NCBI GenBank assembly: GCA_038093515.1 | Contig: JBBPSI010000013.1 | Span: 1 to 64,000 of the forward strand | From: Butyriboletus loyo | Taxonomy: Eukaryota > Basidiomycota > Agaricomycetes > Boletales > Boletaceae | Direction: 5' to 3' | DNA: 64,000 nucleotides | Part shown: positions 47,021 through 57,388 of the stretch, piece by piece | Layout: each line of letters opens with the position of its first letter | Position numbering within the stretch: the stretch's first letter is position 1 | Made by a program: the position numbers and the translations under genes | Notes under the pieces: generated by a model | The model's database searches: none | Told to the model about the DNA's origin: nothing | Seen by the model: only the letters and a program-made list of their open reading frames with translations

Positions 47021-47413
47021 ATGTCCGAAAGTAACATCCCACCGTTATTCATATAATCCTACTCTGAATGACCGATCCTTCACAATAGCATTCACGGTGA
47101 CGTTCAGCAACCTGTCGTCGTACGAAAAGTACAAGCAAGAGGTCATCAGCAACGGGGGTACCATCAAGACCGATCTTGGAGCGACCCTTTTGGTACTATC
47201 CCCTCTTCCCTTTAGTCTTCACCCGATCCCAAGACCACCTTGCAGGGTTTCGTCGCCGTCATGCCCCCCACCCTTGTTAACTCGATACGTTTGGCCGGCT
47301 TCGCTGACAACGGCATCACCAGCTTTGGTACGAGCACCTCCAGACTTGACTGAGCCCTACTGATTTCGCCTTTCTCAGACCCCGACAGTGAGGTCACTAT
47401 CCACGCCCAGTGA
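47021..47413 (+). CDS. Small proteinase-inhibitor I9-like protein
   Basis: Four exons (47021-47030, 47089-47192, 47234-47327, 47379-47413) total 243 nt, 80 residues. The first exon supplies only ten bases (M-S-E plus one base). The spliced protein begins MSETFTVTFSNLSSYEKYKQ, continues EVISNGGTIKTDLGATLL and TTLQGFVAVMPPTLVNSIRL, and ends DPDSEVTIHAQ. The order (beta strand FTVTF, helix, GGTI strand, LQGFVAVMP strand, helix, terminal strand) fits the ferredoxin-like fold of subtilisin-propeptide-like inhibitors such as the Pleurotus proteinase A inhibitor. No signal peptide, as in those cytosolic inhibitors. A stretch CATTTAAATAC about 70 bp upstream could be the TATA element. Inhibitory activity is inferred. 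Confidence 0.8.
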
Positions 47414-47642
47414 TGGGATACCATGTTACACAATCGCAGTACATACAACGTACAATATATCAGATCAGACGTGAGCTTGTATTATCATGTACGCAACGGT
47501 ATCACAATGAATAAAAGTCATTTCTTTCCACGAGTCCTTTTGTACCACTTCGTAGCTTGGGACAAACGGGACCGACATGAGACGACCTTGACAATAAGTT
47601 GGTTAAGCCAGAAAAGGTACGCAAGACAAGTCCAGAATGGTC

Positions 47643-48769
47643 TCAGGTCACAATTACGATATCTCCCCTGCCATCCTTGAGCACCACCAGCTCACATTCG
47701 ATTCTCTCTCCAGTATCCATGCATACTACCTCGGTCGGATCGATGGACGAGGTCCGTATCTGTCTGCGCTCAAAGAAGGAACGTCCAAGGACAACATCAA
47801 AGTGGGGTTCCTCGGAGAGGTAGACGGGTATAGAAACGCTCTTCGGCTTGGGTGGCGGCCGTGAATCGCCATTCGTAGGCACTCCGTCTTCTGGTCCAGG
47901 CGTGGTGGTGGTAGCTACCGGTAACAGTGTGACGGGCCACTTTCCGAGATTGACGAGCCCGCCATAGCCATAATTCCCAGGTGCAGCGTCGGCAGGCACG
48001 AATCCGTGTTTCAACGCAAACTTTCTTGAAATGTACACATGGCGATAACCACTTTTGAGAAGCATTCGTACTGTGGGGAATAACCAATCCAAGTCAGCCT
48101 CGCCGGACGTTGCTAGAATGGGACTTGCCATTCTCGACGGGGCCAATGGTACCCATGACGGTCCTCACACCATTTTCGCTGTGGAACTTTTCAAATTCCT
48201 TCCTGTGCTTGGCGGCTCTTGATTCCCCTACAGCCGCGCCTTGTGTCAGGCTCTTTCCTTTGGGACTCCCTCGCGAATGAAATCGGGGCGACATCGAACG
48301 AGAAGGGTGAAACAAGTAGAATGAAGGATTTCGGTACGCAGGTGGCTCTGGGAGTTGGCCGGCAGGATCGTGGACATGCAAGGTTACCGACATGGCGGAT
48401 GTAGCTTGGGCCGAACCCGAAGGGAAATTTTGACGCCAAGTAAAAATCGTGTAGTCGCTGTCTAGAGAGACCCCAAACAGGGTCAGGAATGAGAGGGGGA
48501 AGTAGGAGCATTTACCATCATCTAAATTCCAGATAGTGTCACCCCAGACGTACTTGATCCATCCTGATTGAACCCGTTTCCCGTGAAACTCTGCACGACA
48601 TTTCCGAGTCAATGTGTCGCAAAGCTGTCGTAAAGACTCGTCCTTGACTACATCCCAAGAACTGAGAGCGTGACATCAGTGAGAGGTGTGGCACCTACTG
48701 ACAAGAATGCACAATGGCAAATGATGAAGTTGGGGTATGTGCATTTAACACACTGGCAGCAATAGACAT
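47643..48769 (-). CDS. Uncharacterised protein with retropepsin-like domain lacking the catalytic Asp
   Basis: The N-terminal part, SWDVVKDESLRQLCDTL, KYVWGDTIWNLDD and SDYTIFTWRQNFPSGSAQ, is followed by PPAYRNPSFYLFHPSRSMSP and a basic linker. The C-terminal 150 residues read VRMLLKSGYRHVYISRKFAL, KHGFVPADAAPGNYGYGGLV, IPVYLSEEPHFDVVLGRSFF, CMDTGERIECELVVLKDGRG. The spacing of LLKSGYRHVYIS and FDVVLGRSFF mimics the DSG...FIS and DVILGxDFL motifs of LTR-element proteases, but Lys replaces the active-site Asp. An intron with a GC donor (GCAAGT) joins PVEN to VRML. The likely start is the ATG at 48769 followed by an intron; exact boundaries there are uncertain. Its neighbours are an inhibitor (convergent) and LSB6. 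Function unknown. Confidence 0.6.
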
Positions 48770-49007
48770 GGCGGGCTGGTGTTGATGGGCGAATCGGATC
48801 AACCAGGAGGTAGTGTTCGTTGTGTATTACTAGTTATGATCTCAGACATACTCCCACGGTGGAAAGCTGCATGCCATTCTACTCGAGTCTAATGACTAGT
48901 CTATGAGACTTGCCTTCTAAGCAGCTGCAGCTTGTCAATAGGATTAACTTGACTCGGGCCGCAACGTATATAGTCTATAGCTTCCCCAAAGATATCCAGA
49001 TCAAACA

Positions 49008-52000
49008 CTACCAGCAACTCAACAATGGCTTTGCTTGGACCATTTCAAGGCGCTGCGGGAGGTATTGAACATCTCTCCGATAGAGTAGTGGTGAAGCACT
49101 TACCTCGACAATAACCGTGCGTTTACGCTGCTCGGCCTCGTCTTCGGTCATCCATTCTAGGCTGTTATCTAGTTGTTGTCTTGAGCGCGCTGAATGGCTA
49201 TTCCATCTCGTGTGCCGTGCCATTGGAGGTTCGACATGCGACATAGATTTAGACATGGCCGTCAAATCTTCCTCTGTCATGGAACTAGAAAGCGATTGAT
49301 CGCCAGGTAAGGATGCCACCCCATCAGGACTCGCAGGGGATAAAGGCGGAATCGACGCGGGCAAGTCCCGAGGTGCCATGCCTCCCTCTTCCGCTTGTGT
49401 AAGAAGTGATGCACGTTCACGCACTGTGGAGAGCTCGCCTACATCTACCTCCTCGTCTTCCTCCTCGATCAAGGGTTCGTCAACACCAAGCCTTTGTAAA
49501 CCAGCTTCAACTACATCCAACCTCTCGAGGTGCTCAAGCACGGTAACCCCCGTAGTACCTGGATGGACTTTCTGAAATTTCGCGGAAAAGGGGACCGGTC
49601 GAGTCGCCTCAGACGAACGCCGGCGCACAGGAGGTGGGAATTCGCTTGAGTGGCTAAGACTGCGGCTACGAGGGGGGAGGGGCACAGTGCTGATTGATGG
49701 ACGAGGAGAGGCGCTGAGGGGTCCCGCGCCTGCAGGTTGTATCATCTCTTCCACGACTTCAGTCTCGTCATCCCAAACAAGTGCTTTCGTTCGCCGAGTT
49801 AATTCTAGAGGGCCTGTATGTCGATGAATAACTGAGCAACTATTTTAGTAAGAACGCAACTAACCTTCGTCCTAGGGCATCACGAAGGTCTACTCAATAT
49901 ATCTCTTAACAGAGATGCAAACTAGGACTCACACTGTGCTTTAAGGACTCGACGATATTGTAAGCCTGTCCTTTAATGACAGCCAGTTGTCTCTGGTAAC
50001 GCATTTCTCAGGTGATAAAAATCAGCGTACATCACTGAGCAAGCACTCACCTTGAACATCTTTGGATGGAAATCTGGATCTACAGCGAATATCTTCCGTA
50101 GTAAGAATGTCGTTTCTTCCCACCAAGCCTTGCTGGTCAGGAGTGGTAAGAAGTGTTGCCGCGTCTTTTCGCTGAACGGTGGGCCAATCAAGCTCACGGG
50201 AAGGTAAAGCCATCCGTAAGTATACGAACGCCATCCCTGCGGGTGTTCGTGAGGAAAGGAAAGTGAGTTGTCAATAGCAGCGATATGGATATGCGGGTGG
50301 CGAATAAAGTCATTTGGAAGTGTCGATGAAGCCTGAGAGGGTGGGACAGTGTCTGCAAAAGTCACTGTGGACTGCGAGGGTGCCGAGGTGTCTAAGTGTC
50401 GAAGTTCGTTCACAAGTGACATTTGGGGTCGTTTAGATGGTTGAGGAGCCACATCAATCAGTGACTTCTCATGATCACCTTCGCAGTACTTGATCATGTA
50501 ATTGTCGGCTCCGCGATCGGTATTTAGCATGAGATAATCTAGACAATAGTCAAACCCTACATCAAAATCAAAACCAACCCGAAATACCTAATATCACGAG
50601 TCTTCCCGAAATAAGGTCGTAAACACGTGGAATCTCACTCGTCCAAACAAAAGCTTACTTTTCTAGTTCTTCTCTGAAATTATGTTGGAGAGTTCTCGAC
50701 CAATAGAATGGGCGACCGGAATCGCTCTCTTCCGTGACATCGAATAAAGCACGTTCTTCCTCCGGGTCTTCCTCCTCCAGCTCTTCGGTGCCAGTCTTCC
50801 CGCAAATGATCTTCAATGCAGAAAAGAATTTCTTTGATGGCAACCCTTTCCTGTGAGACGAATCGTCAAAGGTATCAGCTAGTGAACGACCTGGCCACGG
50901 GTGTCTGCGCAAAAAGTCCGAAGCATCTAGTGAACACAATTAAGTCAGAGAGTTCTAATGGCAAGAGAGGTGTTTACCAGAGTATCCGTGCATGAAAAGC
51001 TGCATGCTGCCTATCTTCTCTGGCAATGGTTTTCCCTTCTTTGCTGCATTTCTATCGAGCCAATCGTAGAAAAAGGCCTGACGGAATGTGAATCTCCGGA
51101 TCATCCCAAGAAAGTGATTTATGCCAACCTGACTCGAAAGTGATACGAGTTGGGTGCGTGGAACGATATTCAGTGAAAGGCGTTCATCGAGCAAGGAAGC
51201 GGCGGCCTCCGATATATAGCTGAGATAGACATCCCGTGTAAGCTCTGTGAAAGTCGAAATAAATGCAAGAATCACCTTAAATTTGGTATGAGACAAGATC
51301 GACCAAACGGGATGATCCAACGGAATTGACGATGAAGCCATTTCGTAGTCTGTGCAATCTTGTGAATTCATTCCACAGGCCATACAGCAGAATCCTTACC
51401 TTGGGGTTAAGACGACCATACGGTTCTTCGTCTTTGGGTTTGAACACGCTGTTCGGGGCTCAACCAGAGATGTTTGAAACACGGTGGATAAACACGCACG
51501 CGACAGTCTGAACCTTGCCGTCCACTTTTGCACGGGCAAAGTACGAACCAGATGAGCCTTTGGCGATCATCTTGGGGTGAATACCCGCTGTAACTGCATT
51601 CCGAACCGACTGTGTAATGCTGACACGTGTGGGCGGTAGTAGAGAGACCAGGTCGCACCATAACACACCTGTCAAATGCAGCTTGCGTCACAGGGGGATT
51701 ATGGTCCAACGTTTTGACCTGTTGAGAAACGTATGCATCTCAGGAGGCGTAAGAGGCGCTTGTAGTGTGGCTTACCGCAGACATGGCGCCCTCGTGCACT
51801 CCGGAGAGCGGGATATAGGGATCAAAAACGCTCTGCCATATCTCCTTGCGCGAATAGTCCTCCACTTTCTTCTTCCGCTTCACCTTTTGCGCAATGGATT
51901 CTGTCCATCTAGCGCGCAGTTAGATCGATTCGCGCGGAAAGCGTACCACCGCACCTCTTGAATGCATTATCCAATTTACTGAGGTCTATGTGATTTGGTT

Positions 52001-52127
52001 TATATGAACGTTTAAGTGCTTGTCCGTGCGAGGGTTTAACAGTGTGAGCGTGGTCGCCGCCGTTGACCGTTTCTTCGTCTTCCTCCGCATGCTGGGGTAA
52101 TGGTTCATAGCCTGCGGAACTTGGCAT
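49008..52127 (-). CDS. LSB6: Type II phosphatidylinositol 4-kinase
   Basis: The enzyme makes PI4P on endosome/vacuole/plasma membranes. It starts MPSSAGYEPLPQHAEEDEE; conserved blocks are DYSRKEIWQSVFDPYIPLSG, the nucleotide loop IAKGSSGSYFARAKV, KPKDEEPYGRLNPK, LNIVPRTQLVSLSS, FLRRHPWPGRSLADTF, the catalytic DYLMLNTDRGADNYMIKY, the metal-binding AAIDNSLSFPHEHPQGWRSY, YTYGWLYLPVSLIGPPFSEK and FKRQLAVIKGQAYNIVESL. A long Ser/Glu-rich insert comes before the C-terminal TVIVERLEMVQAKPLLSCW, which is completed by a last intron. About twelve introns. Regulation is not visible. The residues needed for catalysis appear intact, so activity is expected. Confidence 0.92.
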
Positions 52128-52405
52128 GTTGAGGAGTATTAAAGGTAAGACAAGTCCAAACTATACGGGAATGTGGAATAGTGGAATGTGGGTTACTGCC
52201 AGCATCGAGCGGCTTTCTAGGAGACTTGGAAGAGTCGAGACCCCACGTGTACTGCCACCCAAACGCAATGCGACTTGCTTACGCTAGCTCAGCCGGAGTA
52301 CACCTGAATTCAGCGCCTACTGGCTCTATATAAATCTATCGAGTATAGCATAGTATATACAAGTATTGATCCCAAAAGGCACGACAAACGTTGAGCTTGA
52401 ATAGC

Positions 52406-53831
52406 CTACCCGTGTTTGATTGAAGGTTCCGCCGAGCATGGCGTGGACCCTCCCTCCGGGTGCAATGTAGGAGGTGATGGAACGGCAGCGGCAAGGCAGG
52501 GTGCATTGAAGATGGAGGAATCGATGAGTGCAGGGATGGTACGAATTGATATCGTGAGCCACAGGGAGAAGACGATGCCTAAGGACATGATGCAATTAGC
52601 GGGGACGGAAGAGAGCAGTCACGAGGAACGTACATGACCAAAGCGCACCGAAAACCCGGAAGAACGCACTATCCAGGACATTCCCTAATTGTACTGACAA
52701 TAGGGCAAATACGGCGTTTGGGAAAACGAGACCCCAATACGCCAGGCCAAAACTCGGGGCGCCTGACTGCTTCAAAACGCTGAATATGGACAAGAGCGCA
52801 ATGGAGATCCAGCATATTCCCATCGACCATAGGATGAAGGACACACAGAAGCAGAAAGAGTAAAGGAGTTGTCCCGTCATCGCAGACATCGGGAATTCGG
52901 CCGAGGTATGTAAGGGGAGCAGTGCAGCAAGGTCGGCACCATTCACCAACAATGAGTAGCCTCCCTGACCCAACGGTCCAAGAACAACAAAGGCAGACAA
53001 GATCAAGTTTGCGTCCGGCGGACCATAGACAATCAACCGAGCAAGATAGACCGTGATCATCATCAGCGCGAGACTGAGTCCAATAATGACCATAGTGAAG
53101 GAGACACCCGTGGTAAGAAGGGCGAGCGTTGTTGACTGCGAGCGAAGGGCCGCGGATAACAGACCACCAGTGGACGACGCGACGATGAGAGTAACGACTG
53201 GTAAAAGCCATACTGCTGCCATCTTTGAAAAGTTTTGAGCCTGAAGGCTCGACCTGGCACGCCATTAGAGGAAAACGCAGAGATGGGAGTGATCGACGTA
53301 CATTGTATATACCATGCCAAATGCACACAGAACGGAAACGATCGAGTCGACCCACCAGCATCCCCACAAGAAATAGAGGAATCCCAGTCCGCCGATGCCG
53401 GTTTCCTGATTCATATCCTGCGCAAGTTGAATCCTGGACGGAGTACGAAGTCTAGTGTCACTTACGAGTGCAATATTGATCAGGGTGGCAAAGCCCATCG
53501 GAATGGCTCCTACGAACAAACTTTGGGCAGGATGACGCAACATTTTTGACCAGACATCCGGAAACAAAGCATATCTGGCAGCAGTGGCGACACTGATCAA
53601 GATGAACAACACGAGATTAAGGAAGAATATGACGAGTGTGAAAATTCTGATGAAGGGGTTCCCGTTACCGTATGGGAAGTTGTGTATCAGGGCGGAGGTT
53701 GCGCCTGTGCCCATAATAACTGTATGCCATGCAGGAGTGAGATGTCTGTGGGCACTGTCAACGACTCTGCGAAAGGGAGATAAAAATATAATGTACCTGA
53801 TACACTCCTTCCATGATTTCTTGGACGGCAT
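52406..53831 (-). CDS. SSU1: SSU1-family sulfite/anion efflux transporter, copy A
   Basis: The start MPSKKSWKECIRYIIFLSPF leads to LTPAWHTVIMGTGATSALIH, then about ten transmembrane helices: FTLVIFFLNLVLFILISVAT, LRHPAQSLFVGAIPMGFATL, GFLYFLWGCWWVDSIVSVLC, WLLPVVTLIVASSTGGLLSA, MVIIGLSLALMMITVYLARL, LSAFVVLGPLGQGGYSLLV and FVSFILWSMGICWISIALLS. The signatures HPAQSLFxGxxPMG and WxLPVVTLIVxxSTGG are typical of the TDT/SLAC1 fold of fungal Ssu1. The last exon, joined by an intron in place of an in-frame stop, gives CIVFSLWLTISIRTIPALID. It exports sulfite in yeast; substrate here is inferred. A paralogue lies 1.7 kb upstream on the same strand. Confidence 0.88.
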
Positions 53832-53898
53832 GGTGCACAGGTAACTGCTTGGGGAGAGTAGCAAGGCCCTGCTAATATATGTGCAGATTGGCAACTCC

Positions 53899-54067
53899 TC
53901 CCACGATGGTTGACTACACATTCGGAATTCGCTTCAAAATAGTTGGTCTCATACACTCAGCCGAGCCCACGATGGCCTCGGAATTCACTTCAATAGACAC
54001 TAGTTGCTCTGCTAAAGATGTCCAGTCATCCCACGATGGATGACTGCGTCCTCGGAATTCGCTTCAA
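53899..54067 (+). repeat. Three degenerate direct repeats upstream of SSU1 copy A
   Basis: Units at 53899-53937, 53965-53994 and 54029-54067 each start CCCACGATGG and end CGGAATTC[AG]CTTCAA, with 3-21 bp of variable sequence between. A fourth related stretch near 54177-54230 repeats TAGTCGCTCTGCTAAA and CATTCGGAATTC. They lie 70-400 bp before the SSU1-A start and could be regulatory or transposon-derived. Confidence 0.65.
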
Positions 54068-54319
54068 TAAATTGTCTCCTACATCAAGTAGGGCATCTGC
54101 AAACATAGCCGAACACGGGACTCAAGTACAAAACGTAGCCGACCCACCGTCCAATCAGAACTCTCAAATGGAGATTAGTAGTCGCTCTGCTAAATTTATA
54201 TGTGCATGTATGACGACGCATTCGGAATTCTACATGCAGTTCCCACGGTTCTCACGTCACATCTACTAGATAAAACATTGTGTTCGGCTCACTCGATCTA
54301 GCAGAGCAGGACCTGCCGG

Positions 54320-55025
54320 AGTTTGAGAAATGTCACATCCACTGACGAAAAAGTTACATCACTTGAAAAATGTCACAACGCTCGGAAAATGTAGATCGCC
54401 TACAAATCGCCTACAAGGAGACCTTGAGCGGGTACGTTTGTGAGAGCTCTAGCATGCTAAACTCATCAATACTGACAAAACGAATTAGGTGGTGGCTATT
54501 CAAATATTCAACCATGGGAATGTGACTTCACCACGCAGGCACTCTCAGCGTTTAAGATCACAAAGTCACACCGATTTGTGGACTCCAGCATTACTCGGCC
54601 CTGCAGTCGTGATCACAAGGCTGCCGTGAGTCCACCGACCATGATTTTTCCCCTGACTCCGAGTCGGACTCACCTTTGCCAACCAACCTAGCCCGCAGAT
54701 TGGCAAGCCTCCGACAGAGCTGATCAGTGTATTATCCAGCGACGAAGACAACATGGTCTCTAGTGCTAGTGAGGGACCGTTCCGGCTCAGTAAAGGTAAG
54801 TCCTTATGAATGAATAACCGGCTCACCCGCTCATCAATTTCCGTGTATGTTTTTGGAACCTTTGTAATCGTTTCTCTTCTCTACACAATTTCTGAGAGCG
54901 TGACGTTTTTGGGGTGTGACTTTTTATTTAGGGAGTGTGACTTTTTTCTTTGAGGTGTGACTTTTTCCTAAGAGGGCGTGACATTTTCTTTGAGGAGCGC
55001 GACTTTTTTGGAACAGCGTGATGAT
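54320..55025. repeat. Short-motif arrays GTGACTTTTT in opposite directions
   Basis: The plus strand at about 54895-55025 has six near-copies of GTGAC followed by T-runs (GTGTGACTTTTT, GTGACTTTTTTC, GTGACATTTTC). At about 54325-54400 the reverse-complement form (AAATGTCACA, AAAAGTTACATC, AAAATGTCACAA) occurs. The arrangement gives a loose inverted-repeat flank to a 490-bp core without an intact gene. The core reads ELISVLSSDEDN in one plus frame; it is not recognised. Confidence 0.5.
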
Positions 55026-55527
55026 TAGAATCGAATCCTGTTTTATTTTTGTCCAAAGGGGTTGGACACTAACGGACGGAAACTGTGCTAAGCCCCCGAT
55101 TTTGCTCAAAAAGTTCTGAAATATTTTTTGATAAGAAATATACGTATATCCAAAAGGTAGTTTTTTTTTCCACGTAAGCGCTCACTATAGACTCGGCGAA
55201 AATGCCTCCCAAAGACAAAAACAGGTTCGTAGCTCAAGATATCCCATTGAGATGTACTGGGAATGGGTGAAAATTCGTGAGTAGTTTCTCGTCACTTATC
55301 AACTCGTTATCGCCGCAGATTACCTGAACAACGTTGTCGCCGAGCTTCCGTGTTGCAGGTGCCCTTCAAATTCACTTTTCGGGAGCGTTTTTTTTTTCAA
55401 TTTATGTAGTTTTTTTTCTGATAGCCTTATAATAATATTCTCCATTCATGCTATTTTTATGACCAAGTCTTTTTCCTGAGACTGTCGGTTACGAGTGTCC
55501 CTGGATCTGATAGGCTACCGGCATCTC
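55026..55527. other. Intergenic region, downstream of SSU1 copy B
   Basis: T-rich runs and a short plus-strand start (MPPKDKNRFVAQDIP at 55201) interrupted by stops. No gene is supported. Confidence 0.35.
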
Positions 55528-57049
55528 CTATTCGTCCGGTGAAGTCCCATTCCGTCCAACTTCCTCCTCCTCCGGAAAGGGATCAAAAATCCGTGGACAC
55601 ATGCGTAGTGTCTGCACCGCAACGTAAATCCACAACAACAGAGTACCAACTGCATAAATCGCTCCCCATATACGAAAGAAAGCAGACGAAAACGTCGTAG
55701 CTAGTGCAAGCGTACAATTCGCGTATACTCCCTATCATACGAGACGATCAGCTACACGGGCATCTGAGGAATGCACTGACATACGTTGGGGAAAATCATG
55801 GACCAAAACGTCAACCTGAATGGAACTCGGGCTCGTCGCAGCGAATGCCACAATCCGAGGAAAGCCGAGATCATCCACATGCTTCCAAAGGCCCATAATG
55901 CAAACGCGATCACAACGCAGACCACATTGATGGTTTCCCCGGTGCTCGATCCACTTAGCAACCCATCAGTTTCTTCTTGGGTTAGAGGCAATATCGACTT
56001 GAACCCCGAGCCGATCAGAAGGATGGCATAAGCACCCTGCCCAGAAGGTCCTAATGGGAAGAAGATAGACAGAATGGTGGGTCCCTTTGAATAGCCATAC
56101 ACAATGGTGCGAATGAGGTATCCGGTGAGGAGCATCATAGCAAGTGCCAATCCGATAATAACCATACACGCTGAGAAAGTGAGTGTGAGGAGCGCGTCAT
56201 CCGGCGAGTATGGGACGAGTGCTTGTGCAATGGTTCCCCCTGTGGACGCTCCGACAATCAGTGTCACAACGGGAAGCATCCAGGCGAGGGTCATGGACTC
56301 GAAAGGGTGTTCATGACGTGTAATCCTTGAGGGCTGTGAGTCCGTGATCACAGCCCAGGTGAAATGACCAACATGATGTGCACCGTACCCCAGCAGCACA
56401 GTATTGATATTGCGGTATCCAGCCACCAAAGTGCCCATATGGCGTAGACAAAGGGACGACCAAATTTATAGGTATCATAAATCGTAGTGATCGAGACATT
56501 GAGAAGTGTTGTGGCACCCATGGGGAAGGTCCCAAGATATAGACTCTGGACTGGATGTCGCAGCATACGATTCCAGATACCCGGGATCAAGATGTACCTG
56601 ACCGCGCTAAGCGCAGTGAACACCACAAATAACGCAAGGTTGAGGGTGAAGAAAGCAAGGCAGAACGACTTCATGACCTTCGAGTTGGAACCATACGGAA
56701 AGCTACGAAAGAGGATGGAGATCGATCCGGTCCCTGTTGAGCATCAAAAAAACCGTGAGTTTACATCTGTATGTAGACTTCGGGTCAATCTTGGGTCTCG
56801 AGCACGTTTGGAATGTTTACCGCGCCTCTTGCAACCGCTGTACTGAGAACACACTTACCCATCGTAACTGCAAACCAAGCAGGCGTGAAATGCCTACTCC
56901 CATGTATAGTGATATTTGCCTGGACAGCACAAGAAACGTGCTCGCCTTATTACATCTACCAAGGTTCTTTGACGCGACGGACGGCCGCGTAGTCCATTTG
57001 CAGTGCCGGAAGTGTAGAGAACACTGGAGGGACCTTGAGCTGAACACAT
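55528..57049 (-). CDS. SSU1: SSU1-family sulfite/anion efflux transporter, copy B
   Basis: A paralogue of copy A with the same topology. The start MCSAQGPSSVLYTSGTANGL precedes TLANITIHGSRHFTPAWF, AVTMGTGSISILFRSFPYG, CLAFFTLNLALFVVFTALSA, MLRHPVQSLYLGTFPMGATT, VYAIWALWWLDTAISILCCW, WMLPVVTLIVGASTGGTIAQ, MVIIGLALAMMLLTGYLIRT, LSIFFPLGPSGQGAYAILL and VVIAFALWAFGSMWMISAFL. The final intron uses the donor after NV, giving FPNVSTTFSSAFFRIWGAIY, then YAVGTLLLWIYVAVQTLR and a short acidic tail ending GRNGTSPDE. Five or more introns. Retention of HPVQSLYLGTFPMG and STGG motifs suggests it is functional. Confidence 0.85.
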
Positions 57050-57124
57050 TTTATAGTCAGGGTTAGGTGGTAAGACGATGCCGCGTGCTCTCACCAGGCT
57101 TCTGTCGACGACTTGCCTCCTGGT

Positions 57125-57388
57125 TTGCAAAAGTCCGTGGAAAACGCAAAATCCAGCCCTGCCTGGCACGAACTGCCGGAAAAGGACCCCGGAAGCAGCC
57201 CTAGACGTGTTTACTAGTAGTTAGTGTTAGTAGTTGGACCGAGACAGGCTGCAAGATCTCGAGCTGGGGACTGTGACATTGGCCAGAGTACTAAGACTAG
57301 TACCGACTACCAAATGTGTCTAGAGCTGCTTCCGGGGTCCTTTTCCGGCAGTTCGTGCCGGGCAAAACTGGATATTTTTGCAAACCGT
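57125..57388. repeat. Large inverted repeat with 33-bp perfect arms
   Basis: 57167-57199 is an exact reverse complement of 57325-57357 (core GAACTGCCGGAAAAGG). The pairing continues outward to about 57125 and 57388 with small gaps and inward to the CTAGAC/GTCTAG boxes. The spacer is about 125 bp. It could fold into a hairpin of 65 bp arms or be a fold-back element; no TSD was identified. It lies 80-340 bp upstream of SSU1 copy B. Confidence 0.85.
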
